Assembly: GCA_934567745.1 (NCBI GenBank)
Contig: CAKTJM010000028.1
Span: 1 to 16,234, forward strand
Direction: 5' to 3'
DNA from: an uncultured Eubacteriales bacterium
GTDB lineage: Bacteria; Bacillota; Clostridia; Oscillospirales; Oscillospiraceae
Length of the DNA stretch: 16,234 nucleotides
The notes under the pieces were generated by a model. That model worked only from the letters and a program-made list of their open reading frames with translations, searched no databases and was not told the DNA's origin. Below, piece by piece: positions 6,750 to 12,865 of this stretch; within the stretch, counting starts at the first letter, position 1, and every line of letters begins with the position of its first letter. A program made the translations under genes and the position numbers.

Positions 6750-8852
6750 TCATTCTACGCCTTTGTAATACAGCCCGCGGGTGAACTCCTCCGGGGCCGC
6801 GCCCTCGCCCGTGCGATAGGCCCGCACGACGGCGGCGCACTCCGCCGCGCTCTCCCGCAGGAAGCTCAGCCGCGCGTAGCGCGCGCCCAGCCCCTGCCAG
6901 TCGGCCCGCTTGTCGGCCAGCCAGAGGACCCGCGCGTTGAACAGCTCGCTGCGGCAGCCGAAGGCCCGCTCGATGGGCAGGGCCTCGCCGCGCCGGTCGC
7001 GCAGGGCCTGCGGCCCGGTCCGGCAGAGACAGCGGCCGTCCGCCGTCTTTTGCAGGCAGTTCTGCGTGAGCATGAGCGGCAAGCGGCCGTAGACGAGCAC
7101 GGTCGTGTCCACCGGCTTGTCCAGGGCGCGGATCTGGGCGAAGCGCGCCTCGAACGACGCCGTGACGGATCGGAAGCCCAGGTCCGCCAGGACGTGGGCG
7201 GTCTCGTCGTTCATCAGGCCCAGGCCGTAGTCCCCGCGCGGCGTCAGCCCGTGCGCCCGGGCCAGCCGGAGCTGGCCGATGTGCCCGAGCAGCGCCTCGG
7301 TCGCGCCGCCCGCCCGGGCGGCGTCCAGGAGCGCGTCGAGCTGGGGCAGCTCCCCGTCCCACACGACGCGGGGCAGGACCGCCCCGAACCGGACGGCCGG
7401 GTAGGCCGCGGCCCAGGCGGCCACGTCCGCCCGGTGCGCGGCCAGCTCCTCGACGGGCAGCCAGACGAAGGCCGGTCCCTGGTCGAGGACCGCCGCCGAG
7501 AGCTGGTCCGCCCGGTGGAAGGACAGGCTCAGCGCCGGGTCGCCGGACCAGCCGGGGCGGCGGGGCGCAGGCTCCGGCAGCGGCAGGTCCCGCCGGGGCG
7601 GCGGGGCCGTGCGGGCCGCGTCGAGGGCGGCGAGGGCGTCCCGCCGCAGGGCGTTGACCGCCGAGAGGGGGACGGACAGCCCGTCCGCCACGTCCGCCCG
7701 GACGTCCTCCGCGCGGTAGACCGTCCCGCCCGTCTTGCCGAGCTGGGCCGTGAGCTGCGCCGCCGTGACGGCGCGGCTGCGGGCGGCCTCCGGGACCGCC
7801 CCGTCGGCGGACACGCGGTGGCCGTCCCCGTCGGAGACGGTCAGCCGCAGCGGCTCCTCCGCCCGGACCGTCAGGTCGAGCGCGACCGGGACGAGCCGAT
7901 GCTCCCCGTGGCCGTACCGCTGCCGGGCGGCGGCGAAGAGCGCCTCCGGCTCGCGCGTCCCCTCGGGGCGGGCGCCGAACATCGCGGGACCGGTCCGGCC
8001 CCGCCAATAGCCCTGGGTGAAGCCCTCCCGCGAGAAGGCCGCCGCGAGATCCTCCTGCTCCTGCGGCGTGGGGCCGCGCCCTTCGCGCAGGCAGGCGGCG
8101 TAGATCGCCGTGACGACGGCGACGTACTCCGGGCGCTTCATCCGGCCCTCCAGCTTGAGACAGGCCAGGCCCATCCGCTCCATGGCCGCCAGGTCCCCCG
8201 CCAGGCAGAGGTCCTTGAGCGACAGGGGATGGCCGGGCTTCTTCTGTCCCGGCGCGCGGAAGGCCAGGCGGCACGGCTGGGCGCACAGGCCGCGGTTGCC
8301 GCTGCGCCCGCCGAGGACGGCGGAGAAGAAGCACTGGCCGCTGTAGCACATGCACAGCGCGCCGTGGACGAAGACCTCCAGCTCGACCGGCGACGACGCG
8401 CACAGGGCGCGGACCTCGGTCTCCGGCAGCTCGCGGGAGAGGACGACCCGCTCCATGCCCAGGTCCGCGCAGGCGCGCACGCCGTCGAGGGAGCAGACGG
8501 TCATTTGGGTCGAGGCGTGCAGGGGCACGTCCGGCACCGCCGCCCGCAGGAGCCGCGCCAGGCCCAGGTCCTGGACCAGGATCGCGTCCACCCCGGCGCG
8601 GGAGGCGTCCCGCGCGGTGGCCACGGCCAGCGGCAGCTCCCGCTGGGCGAGGAGGGTGTTGAGGGTCAGATAGACCTTCGTCCCGCGCAGATGGCAGTAG
8701 CGCACGACCCCCGGCAGCTCGTCCCGGGAAAAGTTCTTCGCGTTGCGCCGCGCGTTGAGCGGCCCCGCGCCGAGGTAGACGGCGTCCGCCCCGCTCTGGA
8801 CGGCGGCGACGAGGGCCTCCTGCGACCCGGCGGGCGCGAGCAGCTCGATCAT
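6750..8852 (-). CDS. Peptidase U32 family protein (RlhA/YdcP-like, with DUF3656-type C-terminal region)
   Basis: 700 residues. The N-terminal half is the U32 TIM-barrel-type domain: ELLAPAGSQEALVAAVQSGADAVYLG at the start and the family signature around residues 158-194 (EVFVHGALCMCYSGQC, then GNRGLCAQPCR). Cys167, Cys174 and Cys190 or 194, with a further Cys near 217, match the cluster that binds 4Fe-4S in UbiU/RlhA-type members. The C-terminal part continues into the region typical of the long Clostridia members (VYGRLPLMLTQNC, FGCRSELFN). E. coli RlhA acts in 23S rRNA hydroxylation. Other relatives act in ubiquinone hydroxylation or are called collagenases, so the substrate here is open; RNA modification is my preferred guess. 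The ATG at 8852 overlaps the zapA stop by ATGA, implying coupled translation. Confidence 0.9.
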   Translation of the reverse strand: MIELLAPAGSQEALVAAVQSGADAVYLGAGPLNARRNAKNFSRDELPGVVRYCHLRGTKVYLTLNTLLAQRELPLAVATARDASRAGVDAILVQDLGLARLLRAAVPDVPLHASTQMTVCSLDGVRACADLGMERVVLSRELPETEVRALCASSPVELEVFVHGALCMCYSGQCFFSAVLGGRSGNRGLCAQPCRLAFRAPGQKKPGHPLSLKDLCLAGDLAAMERMGLACLKLEGRMKRPEYVAVVTAIYAACLREGRGPTPQEQEDLAAAFSREGFTQGYWRGRTGPAMFGARPEGTREPEALFAAARQRYGHGEHRLVPVALDLTVRAEEPLRLTVSDGDGHRVSADGAVPEAARSRAVTAAQLTAQLGKTGGTVYRAEDVRADVADGLSVPLSAVNALRRDALAALDAARTAPPPRRDLPLPEPAPRRPGWSGDPALSLSFHRADQLSAAVLDQGPAFVWLPVEELAAHRADVAAWAAAYPAVRFGAVLPRVVWDGELPQLDALLDAARAGGATEALLGHIGQLRLARAHGLTPRGDYGLGLMNDETAHVLADLGFRSVTASFEARFAQIRALDKPVDTTVLVYGRLPLMLTQNCLQKTADGRCLCRTGPQALRDRRGEALPIERAFGCRSELFNARVLWLADKRADWQGLGARYARLSFLRESAAECAAVVRAYRTGEGAAPEEFTRGLYYKGVE

Positions 8853-9211
8853 GGCTCCTCCTGCTCCGGCGCGGCGGACGGCTCGCCCTTGGCCTTGCGG
8901 CCGTTCTTGGCGGCGCGCTTGGCCTCCCGGCGGCGCTCGGCCATCTCGTGGGCGAGACGGCCGTTCTCGTCGAGGGCCTGCTTGAGCTGGGCACGCAGGT
9001 TGTCGGAGACCTGGCGCTCCTTCTGGTACTGGTCCGCGAGGTTCAGCGCGGCCAGGACCGCCCCATCGACGAGGGAGAGGGTCGTCCCCTCCATCGCCTC
9101 GTCGAGCTGACGCCCGACCAGGTCGGCGCAGCGCTGGATGTACGCCGTCTCCTCCTCGGCGAGGATGCGGTAGTCCTTGTGGTGGATGCGGATGGTGACT
9201 CGGTTGGGCAT
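8849..9211 (-). CDS. zapA: Cell division protein ZapA
   Basis: 120 residues. ZapA binds FtsZ and bundles protofilaments at the Z-ring. The pattern NRVTIRIHHKDYRILAEEE, then YIQRCADLVGRQLDEAM and AVLAALNLADQY, followed by a coiled coil, is the standard ZapA layout. The last 30 residues are a charged, low-complexity tail (RREAKRAAKNGRKAKGE). The ATG at 9211 is preceded by AGAGGAG. It is the first gene of the minus-strand operon and has a promoter at 9259-9287. Having zapA directly ahead of a U32 gene is a familiar Clostridia order. Confidence 0.92.
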   Translation of the reverse strand: MPNRVTIRIHHKDYRILAEEETAYIQRCADLVGRQLDEAMEGTTLSLVDGAVLAALNLADQYQKERQVSDNLRAQLKQALDENGRLAHEMAERRREAKRAAKNGRKAKGEPSAAPEQEEP

Positions 9212-9258
9212 AGGGGTTCTCCTCTCTTCCGCGCGTGGATCTGATATACTATCGTATC

Positions 9259-9287
9259 ATCATACCACGATCCCTGTCGAAAAAACA
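9259..9287 (-). promoter_or_regulatory. Extended -10 promoter of the zapA-mrdA operon
   Basis: On the minus strand TGG-TATGAT (-10 at 9259-9264) is an extended -10 with five of six consensus bases. The -35 at the 17-base spacing is poor (TGTTTT), as is common when TGn is present. It faces away from the dnaD promoter and lies about 48 bases upstream of the zapA ATG. Confidence 0.6.
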
Positions 9288-9297
9288 GCCCCCATCT

Positions 9298-9309
9298 GGC
9301 CGATCGGCC
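9298..9309. promoter_or_regulatory. 12-bp perfect palindrome GGCCGATCGGCC, candidate operator
   Basis: The palindrome ends one base before the plus-strand -35 at 9311, and the half-site CCGATC recurs at 9323-9328 inside the promoter spacer. It sits between two divergent operons, so a bound protein could affect either. In GC-rich DNA a chance origin is possible. Confidence 0.5.
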
Positions 9310-9310
9310 T

Positions 9311-9339
9311 TTGTACTTTCCGCCGATCTATGGTAAGAT
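9311..9339 (+). promoter_or_regulatory. Promoter of the dnaD - helicase loader operon
   Basis: The -35 TTGTAC (9311-9316), a 17-base spacer, and the -10 TAAGAT (9334-9339) preceded by TGG form a good sigma-A promoter with an extended -10. The ribosome site AGAGGTGAGG follows and the ATG is at 9376. Confidence 0.75.
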
Positions 9340-9375
9340 AGGGGGAAACGAACGAGAACGAGAGGTGAGGACCCG

Positions 9376-10320
9376 ATGGCGAGCGATCTGTTCTATCCCG
9401 GTATGATCGTGTCCCTCCACCGCAGGGCGGCGCAGAAGCTGCTGCGGGCGGGGGACGGCGACGCCGCCCTGCTCTACCTCTGCCTGCTGGCGGAGGAGGA
9501 CACGGCGAAGCTCGGCTGGCCGCTGGACCGGCTGGAGACCGCGCGCGGGCGGCTGGCGGGCCTGGGGCTGATCGACCCCGCCGCGCCGGTGTCCGCCCCC
9601 GCCCCGCAGAAGCTGGAGCCGGAGGCCCCGCCGGACTATACCACGGCGGACATCACCATGGCCCTGCGCCAGGAGGGCGGCGGCTTCGCGGGGCTAGTCC
9701 CGGCGGTGGAGCGGCAGCTCGGCAAGGCCCTCTCCCCGTCGGACCTGAAGACGCTGTACCTGCTGTACGATTTCCTGGCGCTCCCGCCGGAGGTGATCCT
9801 CCTCCTGGTGGGCTGGTGCGTCCAAAAGGAGGCGCAGCGGGCCGGTCCGGGCCGCAAGCCGACCCTGACCCAGATCAAGCGCGAGGCGTTCCGCTGGCAG
9901 CGGGCGGGGGTCGATTCCCTCGACGCGGCGGACCGCCACGTCGCGCGGCTGAGCCGCCTGAGCGAGCGCACGCAGGCCATCTGCGACCTCATGGACATCC
10001 GGGGCCGCGCCCCGGTCCGGGCGGAGCAGCGGTATCTCGACGCCTGGGCGGAGATGGGCTTCGCGGACGACGCGCTGCGGCTGGCGTATGAGAAGACGCT
10101 CATGGGCGCGGGGAAGCTCAGCTGGGCGTACATGGACAAGATCCTGCGCGCCTGGCAGCAGAAGGGCCTGTTCACGGCCGAGGCCGTGGCGCAGGGCGAG
10201 GGCCGCCGCCGCGCGCCGCAGGGCGGCGCACGGACCGGCGGCACGGCCGCAGCGGCGGCGATGCCGTCGGACGACATCGGGCGGCTGATGGCGCAGACGG
10301 CGCGGAAGGAGGACGAGTGA
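9376..10320 (+). CDS. DnaD-domain primosome protein
   Basis: 314 residues. DnaD-family proteins remodel DNA and help recruit the helicase loader during initiation or restart. The N-terminal part (residues 1-70) looks like the winged-helix region. Two DnaD-type helical domains follow: about 95-170 (SDLKTLYLLYDFLALPPEVI, then LLVGWCVQK) and about 190-275. The second ends in the family's typical terminal motif (LSWAYMDKILRAWQQKGL). A flexible Ala/Gly/Arg-rich linker and a short tail, DDIGRLMAQ, close the protein. The ATG has AGAGGTGAGG upstream and its own promoter. The stop is one base before the helicase-loader ATG, so the two are almost certainly co-translated partners. The symbol dnaD is plausible, but Clostridia DnaD-like proteins vary in architecture. 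Confidence 0.88.
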   Translation: MASDLFYPGMIVSLHRRAAQKLLRAGDGDAALLYLCLLAEEDTAKLGWPLDRLETARGRLAGLGLIDPAAPVSAPAPQKLEPEAPPDYTTADITMALRQEGGGFAGLVPAVERQLGKALSPSDLKTLYLLYDFLALPPEVILLLVGWCVQKEAQRAGPGRKPTLTQIKREAFRWQRAGVDSLDAADRHVARLSRLSERTQAICDLMDIRGRAPVRAEQRYLDAWAEMGFADDALRLAYEKTLMGAGKLSWAYMDKILRAWQQKGLFTAEAVAQGEGRRRAPQGGARTGGTAAAAAMPSDDIGRLMAQTARKEDE

Positions 10321-10321
10321 C

Positions 10322-11320
10322 ATGGGCTACAGCGGAGCGGTGCTCGCGCGCGCACGGGCGCGGCTGGAGGAGCGGCAGGCGGCGCATCGCCGGGAACAGG
10401 CGGCGCTGCGGACGAAGATCTGCCGCCTGGTGCCCCGGATCGCGGAGCTGGAACGGGAGCTGAGCGGCACGGCGGCGCGGCTCGTCTCGGTGAGCCTGCG
10501 GGGCGGACCGGACCGGGCGGCGGCCGTGGAGGCCCTCAAGCAGGAGAACCTGGCACGGCAGAAGGAGGAGGCCGACCTCCTGCGGGCGCACGGCTGGGCG
10601 CCGGAGGACATGGCAGAGGGGCCCCTGTGCCCCCTGTGCGGGGACACCGGCTGGCGTGGGGCGAAGATGTGCGACTGTCTGGCGGTGCTGTGCCGCGAGG
10701 AGCAGGCGAAGGAGCTGTCCAGCCTGCTGGACCTGGGCGGGCAGACCTTCGACACCTTCCGGCTGGACTATTACAGCCGTACCATCACGCCGGGCCTGCC
10801 GCGGTCGCCGCGGACGAACATGGAGACGATCCTGGACGTGTGCCGCAAGTATGCGGCGGGCACCGCGCCGGTGAAGGACCTCTTCCTCAACGGCGGGCCG
10901 GGGCTGGGCAAGACCTTCCTCTCGGCGTGCATCGCAGGGGAGGCGTCCCGCCGGGGCGAGTCCGTGGTGTACGACTCCGCGCCGACGGTGTTCGCGCGGT
11001 TCGAGGCGCGCAAGTTCGCGCGCGACTGGGCGCAGGCCCAGGCCGCGGAGGAGGACACCCAGCGATATCTCAGCTGCGACCTGCTGATCCTGGACGACCT
11101 GGGCAGCGAGTTCACCGCCCCCCTCGTCCAGGCCGCGCTGTATGAGCTGATCAACGGCCGTCTGGCGGCGGGGCGGCGGACGGTGATCTCCTCCAACCTG
11201 AACCTGGATCAGGTCCGCGCGCGCTACGGCGCGCCGATCGCCTCGCGGCTGGAGGGGTCCTATCTCTCCCTGCCGTTCTTCGGGGAGGACATCCGTTTGC
11301 AGAAAAAGAGAGGGGTGTGA
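10322..11320 (+). CDS. DnaC/DnaI-like AAA+ replicative helicase loader
   Basis: 332 residues. This is the ATP-dependent loader that places the replicative helicase on DNA. Residues 1-95 are a helical N-terminus. A zinc-binding cluster follows: CPLC at 103-106 and CDC at 117-119. The AAA+ core has Walker A GGPGLGKT (191-198), Walker B LLILDDLG (254-261, DD at 258-259), a sensor-1 region ISSNL, and an Arg-finger region RLEGSYLSLPFFGEDIR near the end. The N-terminal zinc motif separates it from IstB transposition ATPases, which share the core. The preceding DnaD gene and the lack of a transposase also favour the loader. The ribosome site AGGAGGACGAG lies within the dnaD end. The usual symbol would be dnaI or dnaC, which I leave open. 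Confidence 0.9.
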   Translation: MGYSGAVLARARARLEERQAAHRREQAALRTKICRLVPRIAELERELSGTAARLVSVSLRGGPDRAAAVEALKQENLARQKEEADLLRAHGWAPEDMAEGPLCPLCGDTGWRGAKMCDCLAVLCREEQAKELSSLLDLGGQTFDTFRLDYYSRTITPGLPRSPRTNMETILDVCRKYAAGTAPVKDLFLNGGPGLGKTFLSACIAGEASRRGESVVYDSAPTVFARFEARKFARDWAQAQAAEEDTQRYLSCDLLILDDLGSEFTAPLVQAALYELINGRLAAGRRTVISSNLNLDQVRARYGAPIASRLEGSYLSLPFFGEDIRLQKKRGV

Positions 11321-11323
11321 GCG

Positions 11324-11617
11324 ATGCTCCTGGGCCTGTGGGAGGACGCCGCGCTCGGCGGGCTGCTCTTCTTCGCCGTGCAGCTGCTGCTGTGCCGTAA
11401 GGTCCGGCGGCTGGCGGTGCGGCTGATCCCCGTCTACGCGCTGGTGCTCCTGGCGGCGTGGATCCTGGTGCTCGCATCGGGGGCGTTCGACCATCCGGGG
11501 ACGATCTTCCCGACGAGCCTGCTGGCGGTGGTCCTGCTGCTGGACGCCGCCGGCTGCGTGATCGGCGACGTGCTGGCGTGGACCGTCCACGCCGTCTGGC
11601 GCTGGCGGCGGGGGTGA
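11324..11617 (+). CDS. Small unknown membrane protein
   Basis: 97 residues; I do not recognise a family. Three hydrophobic segments are visible, at about 9-24 (ALGGLLFFAVQLLLC), 33-52 (LIPVYALVLLAAWILVLASG) and 62-88 (LLAVVLLLDAAGCVIGDVLA), with basic cytoplasmic-looking ends (CRKVRRLAVR and WRWRRG). The ATG is three bases after the helicase-loader stop behind an AGAGGGGTGAG site, so it is translated from the same transcript. Codon use matches its neighbours. No function is suggested by the sequence; the linkage to replication genes may be only positional. Confidence 0.7.
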   Translation: MLLGLWEDAALGGLLFFAVQLLLCRKVRRLAVRLIPVYALVLLAAWILVLASGAFDHPGTIFPTSLLAVVLLLDAAGCVIGDVLAWTVHAVWRWRRG

Positions 11618-11674
11618 GCGGGCCGGAGATACGCGGGCCGATCATTAGGGCGCCGCTGCTCTGCCGGTCTCTCC

Positions 11675-11714
11675 CTCAGTCCGCTCCGCGGACAGCTCCC
11701 TCGTCAGAGGGAGC
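11675..11714. repeat. Double-hairpin repeat, copy A
   Basis: CTCAGTC leads into stem 1 (GTCCGC, loop TCC, GCGGAC; 11679-11693), then stem 2 (GCTCCCTC, loop GTCA, GAGGGAGC; 11695-11714). The same frame, CTCAGTC - stem - GACAGCTCCC - stem, recurs about 106 bases later as copy B. Bases in the stems differ but pairing is kept, as in a dispersed structured repeat family. Confidence 0.8.
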
Positions 11715-11780
11715 CAGCCCCTCTGAAACGTGGTCCTTCCGCACACGACGCACGGGGGGACTGCCACGTAAGATCACCCT

Positions 11781-11824
11781 CTCAGTCACGGCGTTGCCGT
11801 GACAGCTCCCCCAGAGGGGGAGCT
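11781..11824. repeat. Double-hairpin repeat, copy B
   Basis: CTCAGTC leads into stem 1 (GTCACGGC, loop GTT, GCCGTGAC; 11785-11803), then stem 2 (AGCTCCCCC, loop AGA, GGGGGAGCT; 11804-11824). Compared with copy A the stems are longer and have changed on both arms together, while the CTCAGTC and GACAGCTCCC blocks are shared. Confidence 0.82.
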
Positions 11825-11865
11825 CCCTGCGGGGGCGGGGCTTTCCGGCGTATGGGGAGAACGCC

Positions 11866-11879
11866 GTTGCATATGCAAC
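11866..11879. repeat. 14-bp perfect palindrome GTTGCATATGCAAC
   Basis: The GCATATGC centre also occurs in the palindrome at 2676-2695 inside the surface-protein gene, 9 kb away. That makes a shared short palindromic element possible but does not prove it. Confidence 0.75.
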
Positions 11880-11889
11880 CATAAAGGAA

Positions 11890-11918
11890 CGCACACCGTG
11901 CACTTGGCACGGTGTGCG
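11890..11918. repeat. Hairpin with 12-bp perfect stem
   Basis: Arms CGCACACCGTGC and GCACGGTGTGCG around the loop ACTTG. No T-run follows on either strand, so it is not a classical terminator. Confidence 0.9.
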
Positions 11919-12005
11919 CAGCGTGTCAAAAAAGCCTCGCAGATGAGCGCCCGCAGGCGCCATGGAAGCGACCAACCGCCGAAGGCGGCTCTTAGGGAGT
12001 CCCAG

Positions 12006-12027
12006 TTTCGCGCTCGGAAGCGCGAAA
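12006..12027. repeat. Hairpin with 9-bp stem
   Basis: Arms TTTCGCGCT and AGCGCGAAA with loop CGGA. Two smaller hairpins precede it: GCGCC-CGCA-GGCGC (11947-11960 region) and CCGCC-GAA-GGCGG (11976-11988). Confidence 0.85.
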
Positions 12028-12039
12028 TAAAGCCAAATC

Positions 12040-12072
12040 ATTTTCTCCGGCGACATGTGCGTCGGAGAAAAT
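12040..12072. repeat. Hairpin with 9-bp outer stem and 3-bp inner stem
   Basis: Outer arms ATTTTCTCC and GGAGAAAAT; inner GAC / GTC pair, with a GGC bulge on the left and loop ATGTGC. Confidence 0.8.
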
Positions 12073-12098
12073 ACTTCTCAGCCCACAAGTGTGCGAAT

Positions 12099-12117
12099 CG
12101 TCCGCCGCAGGCGGACG
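12099..12117. repeat. Hairpin with 8-bp stem and GCA loop
   Basis: Arms CGTCCGCC and GGCGGACG close a three-base GCA loop. C-GNA-G triloops are known to be unusually stable in single-stranded DNA. Confidence 0.85.
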
Positions 12118-12146
12118 GTGCGTTTGCGCAGGGGGCTGCATCCACC

Positions 12147-12179
12147 CTGTCGGAAAACCCCGCAGGGGTTTTTCGACAG
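12147..12179. repeat. Hairpin with 15-bp stem and GCA loop
   Basis: The left arm is CTGTCGGAAAACCCC and the right arm GGGGTTTTTCGACAG, with one G-T wobble, around the loop GCA. The T-run is within the arm, so terminator function on the plus strand is only partial at best. Confidence 0.88.
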
Positions 12180-12182
12180 TCT

Positions 12183-12218
12183 CCGCCCCAGGACCGTATC
12201 GGGTCCTGGGGCGGTCTT
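12183..12218 (+). terminator. Strong 13-bp hairpin, likely terminator between convergent operons
   Basis: The arms CCGCCCCAGGACC and GGTCCTGGGGCGG pair perfectly around GTATCG. On the plus strand a moderately T-rich tail follows (TCTTCGTTCTTTC); the minus strand has no T-tail. It would best end the dnaD-loader-membrane protein transcript, putting the hairpin array into its 3' UTR. It may also block read-through from the toxin operon. Confidence 0.55.
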
Positions 12219-12247
12219 CGTTCTTTCATCATGGACAGATCCGGGCG

Positions 12248-12538
12248 TCATCGCCCAAACAGATCGCTGTGCGTCCCGGTGCGGGTCAGGGTCAGCACCA
12301 GGATCTCGTCCTCGATCCGGTAGACCAGCAGCCTGCCCGGGAGGATGTGGCACTCCCGATGTCCGACCCAGTCCCCGGTCAGGGCATGGTCCCGGTTCCG
12401 GTCAGGGAGCGTGCCGCCCATCGCGAGCACGGCGATCGCGTCCTCCAACAGCTCGATCCTCAGCCCGCGCTTCATCGCCAGCTTGAAGTCCTTCTTGAAC
12501 TGCGCCGTCGTCTTGACGGTGTACTTCGTCTCTCTCAT
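12248..12538 (-). CDS. yafQ: YafQ-family mRNA interferase toxin (RelE superfamily)
   Basis: 96 residues, the family's normal length. YafQ cleaves mRNA in the ribosomal A site. The signature regions are clear: FKKDFKLAMKRGL, then LPDRNRDHALTGDWVGHRECHI, and the C-terminal LTRTGTHSDLF. Catalytic-region residues His51, His64, Arg86, His90 and Phe94 align with E. coli YafQ His50, His63, Arg83, His87 and Phe91. The Asp normally found four residues after the second His (EPDW in E. coli) is Gly68 here, in LPGR, and the adjacent Trp is Arg69, so activity may be altered. The ATG at 12538 overlaps the antitoxin stop by ATGA. It lies downstream of its antitoxin under one operator-controlled promoter. 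Confidence 0.92.
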   Translation of the reverse strand: MRETKYTVKTTAQFKKDFKLAMKRGLRIELLEDAIAVLAMGGTLPDRNRDHALTGDWVGHRECHILPGRLLVYRIEDEILVLTLTRTGTHSDLFGR

Positions 12539-12813
12539 GCCCGCAGGTCCGCGAACAGCTCATCCAAATCGGTGTAGCCCTTCACCGACGGGTCCCGCGC
12601 GATCCGCTCCGCCTCCCGCATGGCGGCGACCGTCTCCCGGTCGGGCCGATCCAGGGAGATCTCGAAGGGGATCCGCCCCTCGCGGAGCGACTGGCGCACG
12701 AAGATGTTGAACGCCGTGGAGAGGTTCATGCCGAGCTCGCCGAACAGCGCGTCGGCCTGGGCCTTCAGGTCCGCATCCATGCGGATGCTGATGTTCGTCG
12801 TGGTGCCTGCCAT
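12535..12813 (-). CDS. dinJ: DinJ/RelB-family antitoxin
   Basis: 92 residues. The N-terminal half is a ribbon-helix-helix DNA-binding unit (TTNISIRMDADLKAQADALF, then GMNLSTAFNIFVRQSLREG), followed by IPFEI. The C-terminal half (ERIARDPSVKGYTDLDELFADL) is the helical segment that wraps and neutralises the toxin. The ATG at 12813 follows AAGGAG at a good distance. As in other DinJ/RelB systems it should bind its own operator, with the toxin as corepressor. The stop overlaps the yafQ start. Expression is from the promoter at 12837-12865. Confidence 0.93.
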   Translation of the reverse strand: MAGTTTNISIRMDADLKAQADALFGELGMNLSTAFNIFVRQSLREGRIPFEISLDRPDRETVAAMREAERIARDPSVKGYTDLDELFADLRA

Positions 12814-12836
12814 AGGATCAGCTCCTTTCTATGGAC

Positions 12837-12865
12837 AGTATACGCCATCTGCACGAAAGATGCAA
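12837..12865 (-). promoter_or_regulatory. Promoter of the dinJ-yafQ operon
   Basis: On the minus strand the -35 TTGCAT (12860-12865), a 17-base spacer and the -10 TATACT (12837-12842). The antitoxin ATG lies 24 bases below the -10. Operator repeats overlap it. Confidence 0.7.

Larger units (their letters stand above)
11618..12247. other. Gene-free intergenic region filled with a series of hairpins
   Basis: About 630 bases between convergent operons. Open frames here (for example 11676-12056 minus, 11799-12323 plus) have no ribosome site or recognisable family and run through the palindromes. At least ten inverted repeats follow each other: 11679-11693, 11695-11714, 11785-11803, 11804-11824, 11866-11879, 11890-11918, 11947-11960, 11976-11988, 12006-12027, 12040-12072, 12099-12117, 12147-12179 and 12183-12214. 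The stronger ones are described separately. Confidence 0.85.

Noticed and set aside
10322..11320. IstB-type transposition ATPase
   Set aside because: The AAA+ core is shared, but the N-terminal zinc cluster, the DnaD partner and the lack of an IstA transposase or terminal repeats favour a helicase loader.
11676..12056. Minus-strand 126-residue open frame in the hairpin region
   Set aside because: It runs through the palindromic repeats, has no ribosome site, and its sequence is explained by the repeats. Similar false genes are commonly annotated at such repeats.
11618..12247. Integron attC array or CRISPR
   Set aside because: No attC core sites (GTTRRRY with matching partner) and no integrase; the hairpins are different from each other and not separated by regular spacers, so it is neither.
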